Assembly (NCBI RefSeq): GCF_024220175.1
Contig: NZ_CP098502.1
Location: 1,984,001-2,048,000 of the forward strand
Reading direction: 5' to 3'
Length of the DNA stretch: 64,000 bases
DNA from: Paraconexibacter antarcticus
Lineage (GTDB): Bacteria; Actinomycetota; Thermoleophilia; Solirubrobacterales; Solirubrobacteraceae
The notes below the pieces were generated by a model. That model was not told the DNA's origin. It saw only the letters and a list, made by a program, of their open reading frames with translations, and searched no databases. Made by a program: the position numbers and the translations under genes. How positions within the stretch are numbered: the first letter of the stretch is position 1; each line of letters opens with the position of its first letter. Below, one piece after another: positions 57,323 through 64,000 of this stretch.

Positions 57323-58954
57323 ATGTCGACCCCGACGACCCCAGACGATCCCACCGCCGCGGCGTCCGAGCCCGTGTCCAACACCGACCGGGCGACGCTC
57401 GACGCGGCGAGGCGGCGGCGGACGTTCGCGATCATCTCGCACCCGGACGCGGGCAAGACGACGCTCACCGAGAAGCTGCTGCTGTACGGCGGCGCGGTGC
57501 AGGAGGCGGGCGCCGTCCGGTCCAAGGGCCGCGGCCGCGACGTGACCTCCGACTGGATGGAGCTCGAGCGGCGACGGGGCATCTCGGTCACCTCGACCGC
57601 GCTGCACTTCTCCGTCGGGGACGTGACGTTCAACCTCCTCGACACCCCGGGCCACCGCGACTTCTCCGAGGACACGCTGCGCGTCCTCTCGGCGGCCGAC
57701 TCGGCGGTCATGCTGCTCGACGGCGCCAAGGGCGTGGAGCCGCAGACGCTCCGCCTCTTCGAGGTCGCCAAGGCGCGCAACATCCCGCTGCTGACGCTCA
57801 TCAACAAGTACGACCGTCCCGGCCTGGATCCGCTGCACCTCCTCGACCACATCGAGGAGACGCTCGACCTCAAGCCGACGCCGGTGACGTGGCCGGTCGG
57901 CATCCCCGGCGACTTCCGCGGGGTCATCGACCTGCGCACCGGCGCGTTCCACCGCTTCGAGCGGGTCGCCGGCGGCAGCAAGGTCGTCCCGACGACGATC
58001 CTCACGCCGGAGGAGGCCGCGGAGTCCGAGGGCGACGCGTGGACGACGGCGATGGAGGAGGTCGAGCTCCTGCAGGCGATCGGCGCCGAGCACGACCACG
58101 AGGCGTTCCTCGCCGGGCGCACGACGCCGGTCTTCTTCGGCTCGGCCGTGTCGAACTTCGGCGTCGGCCTGCTGCTCGAGGCGCTGATGGAGCTCGCGCC
58201 GCCGCCGAGCGCGCACGTCGACCTCGAGGGCGGCCACCGCCCGCTCACCTCGCCGTTCTCCGGCTTCGTCTTCAAGATCCAGGCGAACTCCGACCCGCGC
58301 CACCGCGACCGCGTCGCCTTCATCCGCATCTGCTCCGGCCACTTCGAGCGCGGGATGAAGGTCATGAACGCGCGCACCGGCAAGCCGTTCACGATGTCCT
58401 ACGCGCACGAGGTCTTCGCGCAGGAGCGCGCGGCGCTCGAGGAGGCGTGGCCGGGCGACGTCATCGGCGTCGTCAACGCCCTCGACCTCACGATCGGCGA
58501 CACGCTCTACGCGTCCGAGCCGGTCGTGTACCCGCCGATCCCGAGCCTCGCGCCGGAGCTCTTCGCCTTCGCCCGCAACGCGGACACCGGCCGCACGAAG
58601 CAGTTCCGCAAGGGGCTGCAGCAGCTCGACGAGGAGGGGGTCGTCCACCTCCTCACGCGTGTGAACGGCGACCCGACGCCCGTGCTCGGCGGGGTCGGCC
58701 AGCTGCAGTTCGACGTCGCCCAGGAGCGGATGGCGACGGAGTTCGGCGCGGCGATCCGCCTCGAGCCGACGCCCTACACGACCGCCCGTCGCACCGACGA
58801 GGGCGGGGAGGCCGCGCTGAGGCACCACTCGCAGGCCGAGGTCCTCGTCCGCACCGACGGCACGCGCCTCGCCGTCTTCCAGAGCCCGTTCGTCCTGCAG
58901 TTCTTCCAGGAGCGCAACCCGGACGTGCTGCTGGACACCATGCTGACGCGGTAG
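57323..58954 (+). CDS. prfC: Peptide chain release factor 3
   Basis: A 543-residue RF3, a translational GTPase that recycles RF1/RF2. G1 ISHPDAGKTTLTEKLLL, switch I RGISVTSTAL, G3 DTPGHRDFSEDT, G4 NKYDRPGLDP; C-terminal domains with LGGVGQLQFDV and LAVFQSPFVLQFFQERNPDVLL. The KGRGRDVTSDWMELERRRGIS segment is RF3-specific, separating it from EF-G. ATG 57323. Located just after tRNA-Thr. Confidence 0.95.
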   Translation: MSTPTTPDDPTAAASEPVSNTDRATLDAARRRRTFAIISHPDAGKTTLTEKLLLYGGAVQEAGAVRSKGRGRDVTSDWMELERRRGISVTSTALHFSVGDVTFNLLDTPGHRDFSEDTLRVLSAADSAVMLLDGAKGVEPQTLRLFEVAKARNIPLLTLINKYDRPGLDPLHLLDHIEETLDLKPTPVTWPVGIPGDFRGVIDLRTGAFHRFERVAGGSKVVPTTILTPEEAAESEGDAWTTAMEEVELLQAIGAEHDHEAFLAGRTTPVFFGSAVSNFGVGLLLEALMELAPPPSAHVDLEGGHRPLTSPFSGFVFKIQANSDPRHRDRVAFIRICSGHFERGMKVMNARTGKPFTMSYAHEVFAQERAALEEAWPGDVIGVVNALDLTIGDTLYASEPVVYPPIPSLAPELFAFARNADTGRTKQFRKGLQQLDEEGVVHLLTRVNGDPTPVLGGVGQLQFDVAQERMATEFGAAIRLEPTPYTTARRTDEGGEAALRHHSQAEVLVRTDGTRLAVFQSPFVLQFFQERNPDVLLDTMLTR

Positions 58955-59011
58955 TGGCAGGTCGGACCCGAGGCAGGAGGACGTCCGCCGACGGCGTACC
59001 CTTGGCAGACC

Positions 59012-59251
59012 GTGAGCGTGTCGATCAGCCCCGGGGACCTCGTCCTCGCCCAGGACTCCGCGGGCCGCTTCCACGCCGTCGTCCAGGGCTCGCGCCTCGG
59101 CCGCATCACCGTGGTCCGGTGCGACGGCCGTCCCGCCCGGCCGCTCGCGCTCCGCGACGTCCTGCAGGTCTACAAGCCCGCCGGGCAGCCCGACGCCCCG
59201 CCACGCCCCGAGCCGCTCAAGCCGACGGCCCAGCTCCACCTCGACCTGTAG
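59012..59251 (+). CDS. Small hypothetical protein
   Basis: A 79-residue protein, probably a small beta-barrel-like fold (GDLVLAQDSAGRFHAVVQGSRLGRITVVRCDG). The C-terminal tail is Pro-rich. No family recognised; it resembles short SH3- or Tudor-like domains only vaguely. GTG 59012 lies 9 bases after a TACCCT box, as in many other starts here. Codon use looks genuine. Confidence 0.6.
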   Translation: MSVSISPGDLVLAQDSAGRFHAVVQGSRLGRITVVRCDGRPARPLALRDVLQVYKPAGQPDAPPRPEPLKPTAQLHLDL

Positions 59252-59268
59252 GCGGGCCCGGAGGGGAG

Positions 59269-59844
59269 CTACTCCGCGTCGTCGCCGCCCTCGTCCGGGC
59301 CGGCGACCGGGGTGATCGTCACGAGCGCGTTCTCGAGCGAGCCGTGGCCGTTCGTCGAGACGACGTGCTCGTAGGACGGGGGGACCTCCTCGACCTCGGG
59401 CGCGTTGAAGCGCCGCTCGAGCTCGCCCATCACGACGCCGAAGAGCAGGTGCCGCCACGTCGCCTGCGCGAACGCCGGCGCGGAGCCCCAGAGCTTCGGG
59501 AAGCGCTCGCCGCGCGGGTGCAGCGAGGGGATGAACGCCGTCCCCGGCCACGCCGCCGTCGACTCGACGAGGGCGACCGCCGGCCCGCGCGCCCACGAGG
59601 GCAGCGGCAGGCGCGGCGCGAGGTTCGCGTACGCCGCCCCGAAGAGCGCCCCGTTGAGCGTGTGGAGGGCCCAGCCGGCCGGGACGACGCCCGGCCCGTC
59701 GGTCACCGCGGCCCCGAGGAGCTCGCAGTCGTCGTAGTCGACGTCGAAGACGCGCTTGTCGATGGGCTGCTGCACGGCCCACACCACCGCCGCCACAGCT
59801 CCGGCGATGGCCCCACGGGCGGTCTTGGCACGGTCGATCGACAT
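59269..59844 (-). CDS. Hypothetical membrane-associated protein
   Basis: A 191-residue protein with hydrophobic segments near residues 10-28 (ARGAIAGAVAAVVWAVQQPI) and 55-75 (GWALHTLNGALFGAAYANLAP), and others up to about 135 (TWRHLLFGVVMGELERRF). The hydrophilic C-terminus is acidic. I cannot name the family with confidence; the pattern recalls small multi-pass proteins of unknown function common in Actinobacteria. ATG 59844 lies 7 bases after TACAGT on the minus strand. Confidence 0.65.
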   Translation of the reverse strand: MSIDRAKTARGAIAGAVAAVVWAVQQPIDKRVFDVDYDDCELLGAAVTDGPGVVPAGWALHTLNGALFGAAYANLAPRLPLPSWARGPAVALVESTAAWPGTAFIPSLHPRGERFPKLWGSAPAFAQATWRHLLFGVVMGELERRFNAPEVEEVPPSYEHVVSTNGHGSLENALVTITPVAGPDEGGDDAE

Positions 59845-59889
59845 GGGGTCCACTGTAACCACGGAGGCAGGCCGCGGGTATGCCAGACG

Positions 59890-61551
59890 ATGACGCAGAA
59901 CGCCCACCTGGACCGAGCCCGCACCAACGGGGTCAACCCGCTCGTGTACTGGATCGTCCGCGGGCTGTTCCAGCCGTTCTTCCACGTGTACTTCCGCCTC
60001 AGCCGCGTCGGTCGCGAGCACATCCCGGTCACCGGCCCGGTCATCTTCGCGGCGAACCACCGCTCGTTCCTGGACCCGTTCGTCATCGCGACGATGGCGC
60101 GCCGGCCGATGTACTACGTGGCGAAGAAGGAGCTCTTCTCGCAGCGGCTGCAGGGCTGGTTCCTGAACTCGCTCGGCGCCTTCCCGATCGATCGCGGCCA
60201 CGCCGACGAGGACGCCATGGGCACCGCCCGGCAGATCCTCGAGCGCGGCGACTGCGTCCTCATCTTCCCCGAGGGCACCCGCGTGCGCCCCGGCGCCCTC
60301 GGCCGCCCGAAGCGCGGCGTCGGCCGCCTTGCCCTGGAGACCGGCGCCCCGGTCGTCCCGCTCGCCGTCATCGGCACCGAGGCGATCCGCCGCGGCTGGC
60401 GCATCCGCCCGCACAAGGTCCGCATCCGCGCCGGCCGCCCGCTGCAGTTCCCGCGCGTCGAGCACCCGAGCGCGGAGCTCGCCGGCGCCGTCACCGACCG
60501 CATCTGGCCGAACGTCATGCTCCAGTGGGAGTGGCTCGGCGGCCTGCCGCCCGTCCGCCGCGCCGCCGTCGTCGGCGCCGGGGCGTGGGGGACCGCGATC
60601 GCCGTCTCGCTCCAGCGCGCCGGCATCGAGGTCCAGCTCGGCTGTCGCACGGCCGCCCAGGCCGACGCCATCGAGGCGGCCGGCCGCGTCAACGCCCGCT
60701 ACCTCCCCGAGGTCACGCTCCCCGGCGATCTCAGCGTCGTGAAGGCCTCCGAGCTCGACCTCGAGGCCGCCGATCTCGTCGTCCTCGCGGTCCCGACGGG
60801 CGCGCTGCCCGCCGTCGTCGCCGAGCACGGCGCACGCGTCCGCTCCCGGGCCGGCGTCCTCGTCCTCGCCAAGGGCCTCGTCGGCGCGGACGGCTCCACG
60901 CCGGTCGAGCACGTCGCCGCCCGCGTCGGCACCGCCGCCGTCGGCTGCCTCGCCGGCCCCGGCCACGCCGCCGACGCGGTCGCCAACGGCGCGTCGCTCG
61001 TCGCGGCCAGTGACGACCCCGCCTTCCTCCAGCAGCTCGGCGAGGTCTTCGGCGCCGCCGGCTTCCAGATCGAGACCTCCGCCGACGTCGTCGGCGTCGA
61101 GCTCGCCTCCGTCGCGAAGAACGCCGCCGTCCTCGCCGCCTCCGCGGCGGCCGCCGCCGGCCCGAACGCCGCGGGCGCCGCCGCCGGCAAGGTCTTCAGC
61201 GAGGTCAGCGAGTACGCCCGCCGGCGCGGTGGGCGGGCCGAGTCCTTCACCGGCCTGGCGGGCGCCGGCGACCTCGTCGCCACCGTCGTCGAGGCCGGCT
61301 CGCGCAACCGGCGCGCCGGCGAGCTCCTCGGCCGCGGCGTCGCCCGCGCCGACATCGAGCCGACCCTCGGGCAGACCGCCGAGGCGCTGCGCTCCGTGCC
61401 GCTCGTCGCCGCCGCCCTCCGGGACGCGGGCGTCCGCGCCCCGGTCCTCGCCGGCCTCGCCGCGGTCCTCGAGGGCGACGAGGACGTCGCCACCTGGGCC
61501 GCCGGCGTCACCGCACCCGCGCAGGCCGGCAAGGTCCGGAGGGCCGCCTGA
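59890..61551 (+). CDS. Fused 1-acylglycerol-3-phosphate acyltransferase (PlsC) and glycerol-3-phosphate dehydrogenase (GpsA)
   Basis: A 553-residue fusion. Residues 1-220 are a PlsC-type acyltransferase with NHRSFLD (His57, Asp62; HX4D motif) and FPEGTR (127-131). Residues about 222-553 are a GpsA-like NAD(P)-dependent sn-glycerol-3-phosphate dehydrogenase: GAGAWGTAIAVSLQRAG (229-245), ASVAKNAAVLAAS with catalytic Lys410, and GLAGAGDLVATVVEAGSRNRRAGELL. Both ends are intact, so one protein would make the glycerol-3-phosphate backbone and carry out an acylation step. The gene's stop overlaps the next ATG by one base. Confidence 0.93.
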   Translation: MTQNAHLDRARTNGVNPLVYWIVRGLFQPFFHVYFRLSRVGREHIPVTGPVIFAANHRSFLDPFVIATMARRPMYYVAKKELFSQRLQGWFLNSLGAFPIDRGHADEDAMGTARQILERGDCVLIFPEGTRVRPGALGRPKRGVGRLALETGAPVVPLAVIGTEAIRRGWRIRPHKVRIRAGRPLQFPRVEHPSAELAGAVTDRIWPNVMLQWEWLGGLPPVRRAAVVGAGAWGTAIAVSLQRAGIEVQLGCRTAAQADAIEAAGRVNARYLPEVTLPGDLSVVKASELDLEAADLVVLAVPTGALPAVVAEHGARVRSRAGVLVLAKGLVGADGSTPVEHVAARVGTAAVGCLAGPGHAADAVANGASLVAASDDPAFLQQLGEVFGAAGFQIETSADVVGVELASVAKNAAVLAASAAAAAGPNAAGAAAGKVFSEVSEYARRRGGRAESFTGLAGAGDLVATVVEAGSRNRRAGELLGRGVARADIEPTLGQTAEALRSVPLVAAALRDAGVRAPVLAGLAAVLEGDEDVATWAAGVTAPAQAGKVRRAA

Positions 61552-61841
61552 TGGCGGAGCTGCTCCTCGGCGACCTGGACCTCGAGGCGATGCTCCAGCG
61601 GGCCCTCCGCCCGGTGGACCCGCCGGAGAACCTGTCGCTGCGCCTGGAGCAGACGCTGCTGTCGATCGCCGACCTCGCCGAGCAGGAGCTCGACGCGTGG
61701 GAGCTCTCGGCGATGCGCGACCCGAAGAACTGGATCCCGGGCGTCACGCGCCCGGTGGCCGCCGTCGCCATCGGCGGCGTGGCCGGCGCGGCGCTCGTCG
61801 TGCTGCAGGCCCGGGCGCGTCTGCGCGCGGGCCGACGCTGA
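61551..61841 (+). CDS. Small single-helix membrane protein, paralogue A flanking sigma factor
   Basis: A 96-residue protein. The cytoplasmic part (about 1-65) has LEAMLQRALRPVDPPENLSLRLEQTLLSIADLAEQELDAWEL and DPKNWIPGVTRP; a membrane helix follows (VAAVAIGGVAGAALVVLQA). It is a clear paralogue of the protein at 62386-62763, which shares the PV-x-PPE-L, DLA-x-x-EL-x-AWEL, DP-x-x-W and helix pattern. It starts one base into the fusion gene's stop. The sigma factor between the two paralogues suggests they may sequester it. No known anti-sigma motif is present. Confidence 0.75.
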   Translation: MAELLLGDLDLEAMLQRALRPVDPPENLSLRLEQTLLSIADLAEQELDAWELSAMRDPKNWIPGVTRPVAAVAIGGVAGAALVVLQARARLRAGRR

Positions 61842-61858
61842 CCGCGTAGGCTTGGCGG

Positions 61859-62386
61859 GTGGACAAGGCCACCCTCGACCGCGAGTTCACCGAGCTCTAC
61901 CGCGCGCACCTGAAGGACGTGTACTCCTACGCGTACTACCGCGTCGGGAACCACCACGACGCGGAGGACCTCACGGAGCAGACGTTCCTCCAGGCCTACC
62001 GCCACTTCGAGCGCGCCGTCGCCGAGTCGGACGGCCGGCCGCTGCGCCCGTGGCTCATCCGCATCGCGCACAACCTCGCGGCGAACCTCTACCGCGACCG
62101 CTCGCGCAAGCCGCAGACGCCGATCGACGACACGCAGCACCTGCGGACCGTGCATACGACGGAGGACCTCGTCGAGGGCCGGGACGAGCTCGCACGGATC
62201 CTCGAGGGCGTCCAGCAGTTGCCGGACGACCGCCGCGAGGCGCTCATCATGCGCTTCGCGCTCGGGATGGACAACCGCGAGATCGCCCGGGCGATGGGAC
62301 GGACCGACGGCGCGACGAAGGTCCTCATCCACCGGGCCATCAAGCAGCTGGAGGGCATCGTCCAGGCGCAGGGGGCGCCCGCCTGA
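61859..62386 (+). CDS. RNA polymerase sigma factor, ECF-like
   Basis: A 175-residue sigma-70 family factor with regions 2 and 4 only. Region 2: FTELYRAHLKDVYSYAYYRVGNHHDAEDLTEQTFLQAYRHF and RPWLIRIAHNLAANLYRDRSR. Region 4: LPDDRREALIMRFALGMDNREIARAMGRTDGATKVLIHRAIKQL. GTG 61859, 6 bases after TAGGCT. Its stop overlaps the next gene by one base (TGATG). The flanking genes are paralogous small membrane proteins, unlike the zinc anti-sigma found beside the next sigma gene. Confidence 0.9.
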   Translation: MDKATLDREFTELYRAHLKDVYSYAYYRVGNHHDAEDLTEQTFLQAYRHFERAVAESDGRPLRPWLIRIAHNLAANLYRDRSRKPQTPIDDTQHLRTVHTTEDLVEGRDELARILEGVQQLPDDRREALIMRFALGMDNREIARAMGRTDGATKVLIHRAIKQLEGIVQAQGAPA

Positions 62387-62763
62387 TGGCGGCCAAGGGC
62401 CAGGGCTCCGAGTCCCCGATCGACCTGGAGGGGATGCTCCGCCGCGCGCTCGCGCCGGTCGAGCCGCCCGAGGACCTCGCCGTCCGCCTCGACGAGACGC
62501 TCACCTCGCTCACGGACCTCGCGGCCGAGGAGCTCGAGGCCTGGGAGCTCGCCGCCATCGGCGATCCCCGCCGCTGGGTCGACAACGTCGCCCGGCCGGC
62601 GATCGCGGCCGCCGTCGGTGCCGGCGCCGGCGCGGCGCTCGTCGCCCTGCGCGTGCACCAGTCGCGGGGCCGCCGCCGCCAGAAGGCGAGCGACCCGCTC
62701 GACTACGCCGAGCGCACTGTCCGTGCGGTGGCGGACGAGACCCGCCGCCTGCTCGACCGCTAG
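62386..62763 (+). CDS. Small single-helix membrane protein, paralogue B flanking sigma factor
   Basis: A 125-residue protein. IDLEGMLRRALAPVEPPEDLAVRLDETLTSLTDLAAEELEAWEL, DPRRWVDNVARP and a membrane helix (AIAAAVGAGAGAALVALRV) match paralogue A at 61551-61841 over about 75 residues. An extra roughly 30-residue basic then helical C-terminus follows (LDYAERTVRAVADETRRLLDR). Starts within the sigma gene's stop codon (TGATG), so the two are translationally coupled, a usual mark of sigma/anti-sigma pairs. Function unproven. Confidence 0.75.
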   Translation: MAAKGQGSESPIDLEGMLRRALAPVEPPEDLAVRLDETLTSLTDLAAEELEAWELAAIGDPRRWVDNVARPAIAAAVGAGAGAALVALRVHQSRGRRRQKASDPLDYAERTVRAVADETRRLLDR

Positions 62764-62835
62764 CGGCGTAGAGTCGGTCGCTGAGCGTGTACGTGCCCGT
62801 TTACGCCGCACCCACCGAACGGTGATCCGAAACGC

Positions 62836-63432
62836 ATGACCCAGCCGAAGAACGAGCCGATGGCGCTTGTCGACATGGCAGACGAAGACCTGATGCAGCT
62901 CGTCCGCAAGGGCGACAACGCTGCGTTCGCCTGCATCTACGAGCGCCACTCCACCGCCGCCTTTTCCCTTGCCTACCGGATGACCCAGAACCGAAACGCC
63001 GCCGAGGACGTCGTGCAGGAGGCCTTCCTGAGCCTCTGGCGCTCCAACGCGCGGTACGACCGCGCCCGCGGCAGCGTCCGCACCTGGGTCCTGGGGATCG
63101 TCCACAACCGCGCGATCGACTCGCTCCGGCGCTCGATCGGCCACGACAAGCGCCGGGCGAGCGACGAGGGCCTGGAGGAGCGCTTCGAGGCGCGCGAGCG
63201 CACCGACGTCGAGGCGGGTCGCCGCGAGGAGGCCCGCGAGGTCCGCACCGCCCTGGAGACGCTCCCCGCCGAGCAGTGCCGCGTCATCGAGCTCGCCTAC
63301 TTCGGCGGCTTCACCCACTCCGAGATCGCCCGCATGCTCGACACCCCGATCGGCACCGTCAAGGGACGGATGCGGCTCGGCCTGGAGAAGATGCGCGGTC
63401 AGCTCGCCGGCCTGAAGGAGCTTCCGTCGTGA
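62836..63432 (+). CDS. ECF RNA polymerase sigma factor (SigK-like)
   Basis: A 198-residue ECF sigma factor. Region 2: CIYERHSTAAFSLAYRMTQNRNAAEDVVQEAFLSLWRSNARYD and VRTWVLGIVHNRAIDSLRR. Region 4: LPAEQCRVIELAYFGGFTHSEIARMLDTPIGTVKGRMRLGLEKM. ATG 62836. Its stop overlaps the GTG of the following anti-sigma gene (GTGA). Sequence is close to the SigK/RskA group. A 72-base gap separates it from the paralogue B gene upstream. Confidence 0.94.
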   Translation: MTQPKNEPMALVDMADEDLMQLVRKGDNAAFACIYERHSTAAFSLAYRMTQNRNAAEDVVQEAFLSLWRSNARYDRARGSVRTWVLGIVHNRAIDSLRRSIGHDKRRASDEGLEERFEARERTDVEAGRREEAREVRTALETLPAEQCRVIELAYFGGFTHSEIARMLDTPIGTVKGRMRLGLEKMRGQLAGLKELPS

Positions 63433-64000
63433 GCCTGCACGACTGCTCGCTGCCCGAGTGCGAGCACGCCGTCGACGCGGGGGCTTACCTCCTGCGCGCG
63501 CTGTCCGCCGACGAGCACGCCGACTACGCGCAGCACCTGCGCACGTGCCGCGAGTGCCGTCACGAGGTCGAGGAGCTCCAGATCGTCGTCGACACCCTCC
63601 CGATCGCCGCGCCGCAGCTCGCGCCGCCGCCGGAGCTCCGCGACCGCATCATGCGCATCGTCGACTCCGAGGCCGAGCTCCTGCGCGCCTCCGGCTCCGA
63701 GGCCGACCGCGTCCCCGCGCCCGCGCGCGACAAGGCCCCGCGGCGCCGCTGGTGGGGCTCCGGACTCATGCTGCGCCCGGCGGCCGCCGGCGGGCTCGCC
63801 AGCGTCCTCATCGCCGTCGGCGTGGCCGGCGGGGTGCTCCTCAGCAGCGACTCGAGCCCGTCGACGCGGAGCGTCACCGCGCAGGTCGCCGCCAGCGGCG
63901 CCACCGCGACCGTCTCGGTCCGCGGCGGCCAGGCCGCGCTCCACGTCGTGCGGCTCCCGGCCGCGCCGGCGGGCAAGGTCTACCAGGTGTGGATCACCCG
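63429..64000 (+). CDS. Anti-sigma factor with zinc-finger domain, RskA-like (partial, cut by window end)
   Basis: At least 190 residues, open at the window end. The N-terminal ZAS domain has HLRTCRECRHEVEEL (H-x3-C-x2-C), which binds zinc and the sigma factor. A linker leads to one membrane helix (GGLASVLIAVGVAGGVLL). The extracytoplasmic part begins an RskA-type beta domain (VTAQVAASGATATVSV to KVYQVWIT). It should sequester the ECF sigma factor encoded just upstream, with which it overlaps by four bases (GTG 63429). Confidence 0.92.
   Translation, partial: MSLHDCSLPECEHAVDAGAYLLRALSADEHADYAQHLRTCRECRHEVEELQIVVDTLPIAAPQLAPPPELRDRIMRIVDSEAELLRASGSEADRVPAPARDKAPRRRWWGSGLMLRPAAAGGLASVLIAVGVAGGVLLSSDSSPSTRSVTAQVAASGATATVSVRGGQAALHVVRLPAAPAGKVYQVWIT

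Noticed and set aside
57118..59889. Apparent 1477-codon protein running from 57.1 kb into the PlsC-GpsA gene
   Set aside because: The first 924 codons are an out-of-frame shadow of prfC. The real protein starts at the ATG at 59890, where conserved sequence begins.

Overview
This window is chromosomal DNA of a very G+C-rich actinobacterium. Third codon positions are almost always C or G, GTG starts are frequent, and many genes begin a few bases after a TANNNT box. The gene content includes a two-piece methylmalonyl-CoA mutase, a full electron-transfer-flavoprotein operon, a SigH-type sigma factor, ClpC, CarD and DisA. The order radA-disA-carD-ispD-(PHP)-ispF-(antiporter)-cysS-rlmB is also present. 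Together these suggest Thermoleophilia (Solirubrobacterales, a Conexibacter, Patulibacter or Solirubrobacter relative). That placement is inference; no rRNA gene is present. I see no prophage, insertion sequence, CRISPR array or rRNA. There is one tRNA (Thr, TGT).

Layout. 1-4.3 kb: two photolyases of different classes (a CPD type and an iron-sulfur (6-4)-type) separated by a tandem hairpin repeat, then an alpha/beta hydrolase. 4.3-9.4 kb: divergent methyltransferases, a GH57 branching enzyme translationally coupled to one of them, a secreted GH10 xylanase broken by a one-base frameshift near its C-terminus, and a DUF3253 gene. 9.4-20.3 kb: acyltransferase, MeaB, two acyl-CoA dehydrogenases, an integral membrane protein, two overlapping fluoride channels, leucyl aminopeptidase, thiolase and a HAD phosphatase. 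20.3-28.3 kb: alkaline phosphatase, a MarR regulator, the mutase large subunit behind a 12-bp inverted repeat, three accessory genes, then the separate B12-binding mutase subunit. 28.3-32.0 kb: etfB-etfA-ETF:quinone oxidoreductase behind a palindromic operator. 32.1-41.9 kb: VOC protein, coaX, dus, greA with a terminator in its leader, lysS, clpC, a cyclic-nucleotide-binding protein, a CDGSH protein and two very small membrane proteins. 42-52.7 kb: the radA-to-rlmB block and a methyltransferase repair protein with an Ada zinc domain at its C-terminal end. 52.8-59.8 kb: SigH-like sigma factor with two matching palindromes, amidase, ATP-grasp protein, PAQR/hemolysin III protein, J-domain protein, tRNA-Thr and prfC. 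59.9-64 kb: a PlsC-GpsA fusion, a sigma factor sandwiched between two paralogous small membrane proteins, and a second ECF sigma with its zinc anti-sigma factor (cut by the window end).

How the parts fit. Acyl-CoA dehydrogenases pass electrons to EtfAB and then to ETF:quinone oxidoreductase. Thiolase ends beta-oxidation. The split mutase plus MeaB handles propionyl-CoA from odd-chain or branched substrates. The methyltransferase-GH57 pair resembles the mycobacterial Rv3030-Rv3031 pair for methylated glucan synthesis. Photolyases, RadA, DisA and the Ada-like protein form a DNA-repair theme.

The most interesting structures are five. (1) The sigma factor flanked by duplicated small membrane proteins. 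(2) The widespread leaderless-promoter pattern, in which several stop codons double as -10 boxes. (3) Dispersed perfect palindromes. (4) The greA leader attenuator. (5) The reordered Ada and fused PlsC-GpsA proteins.
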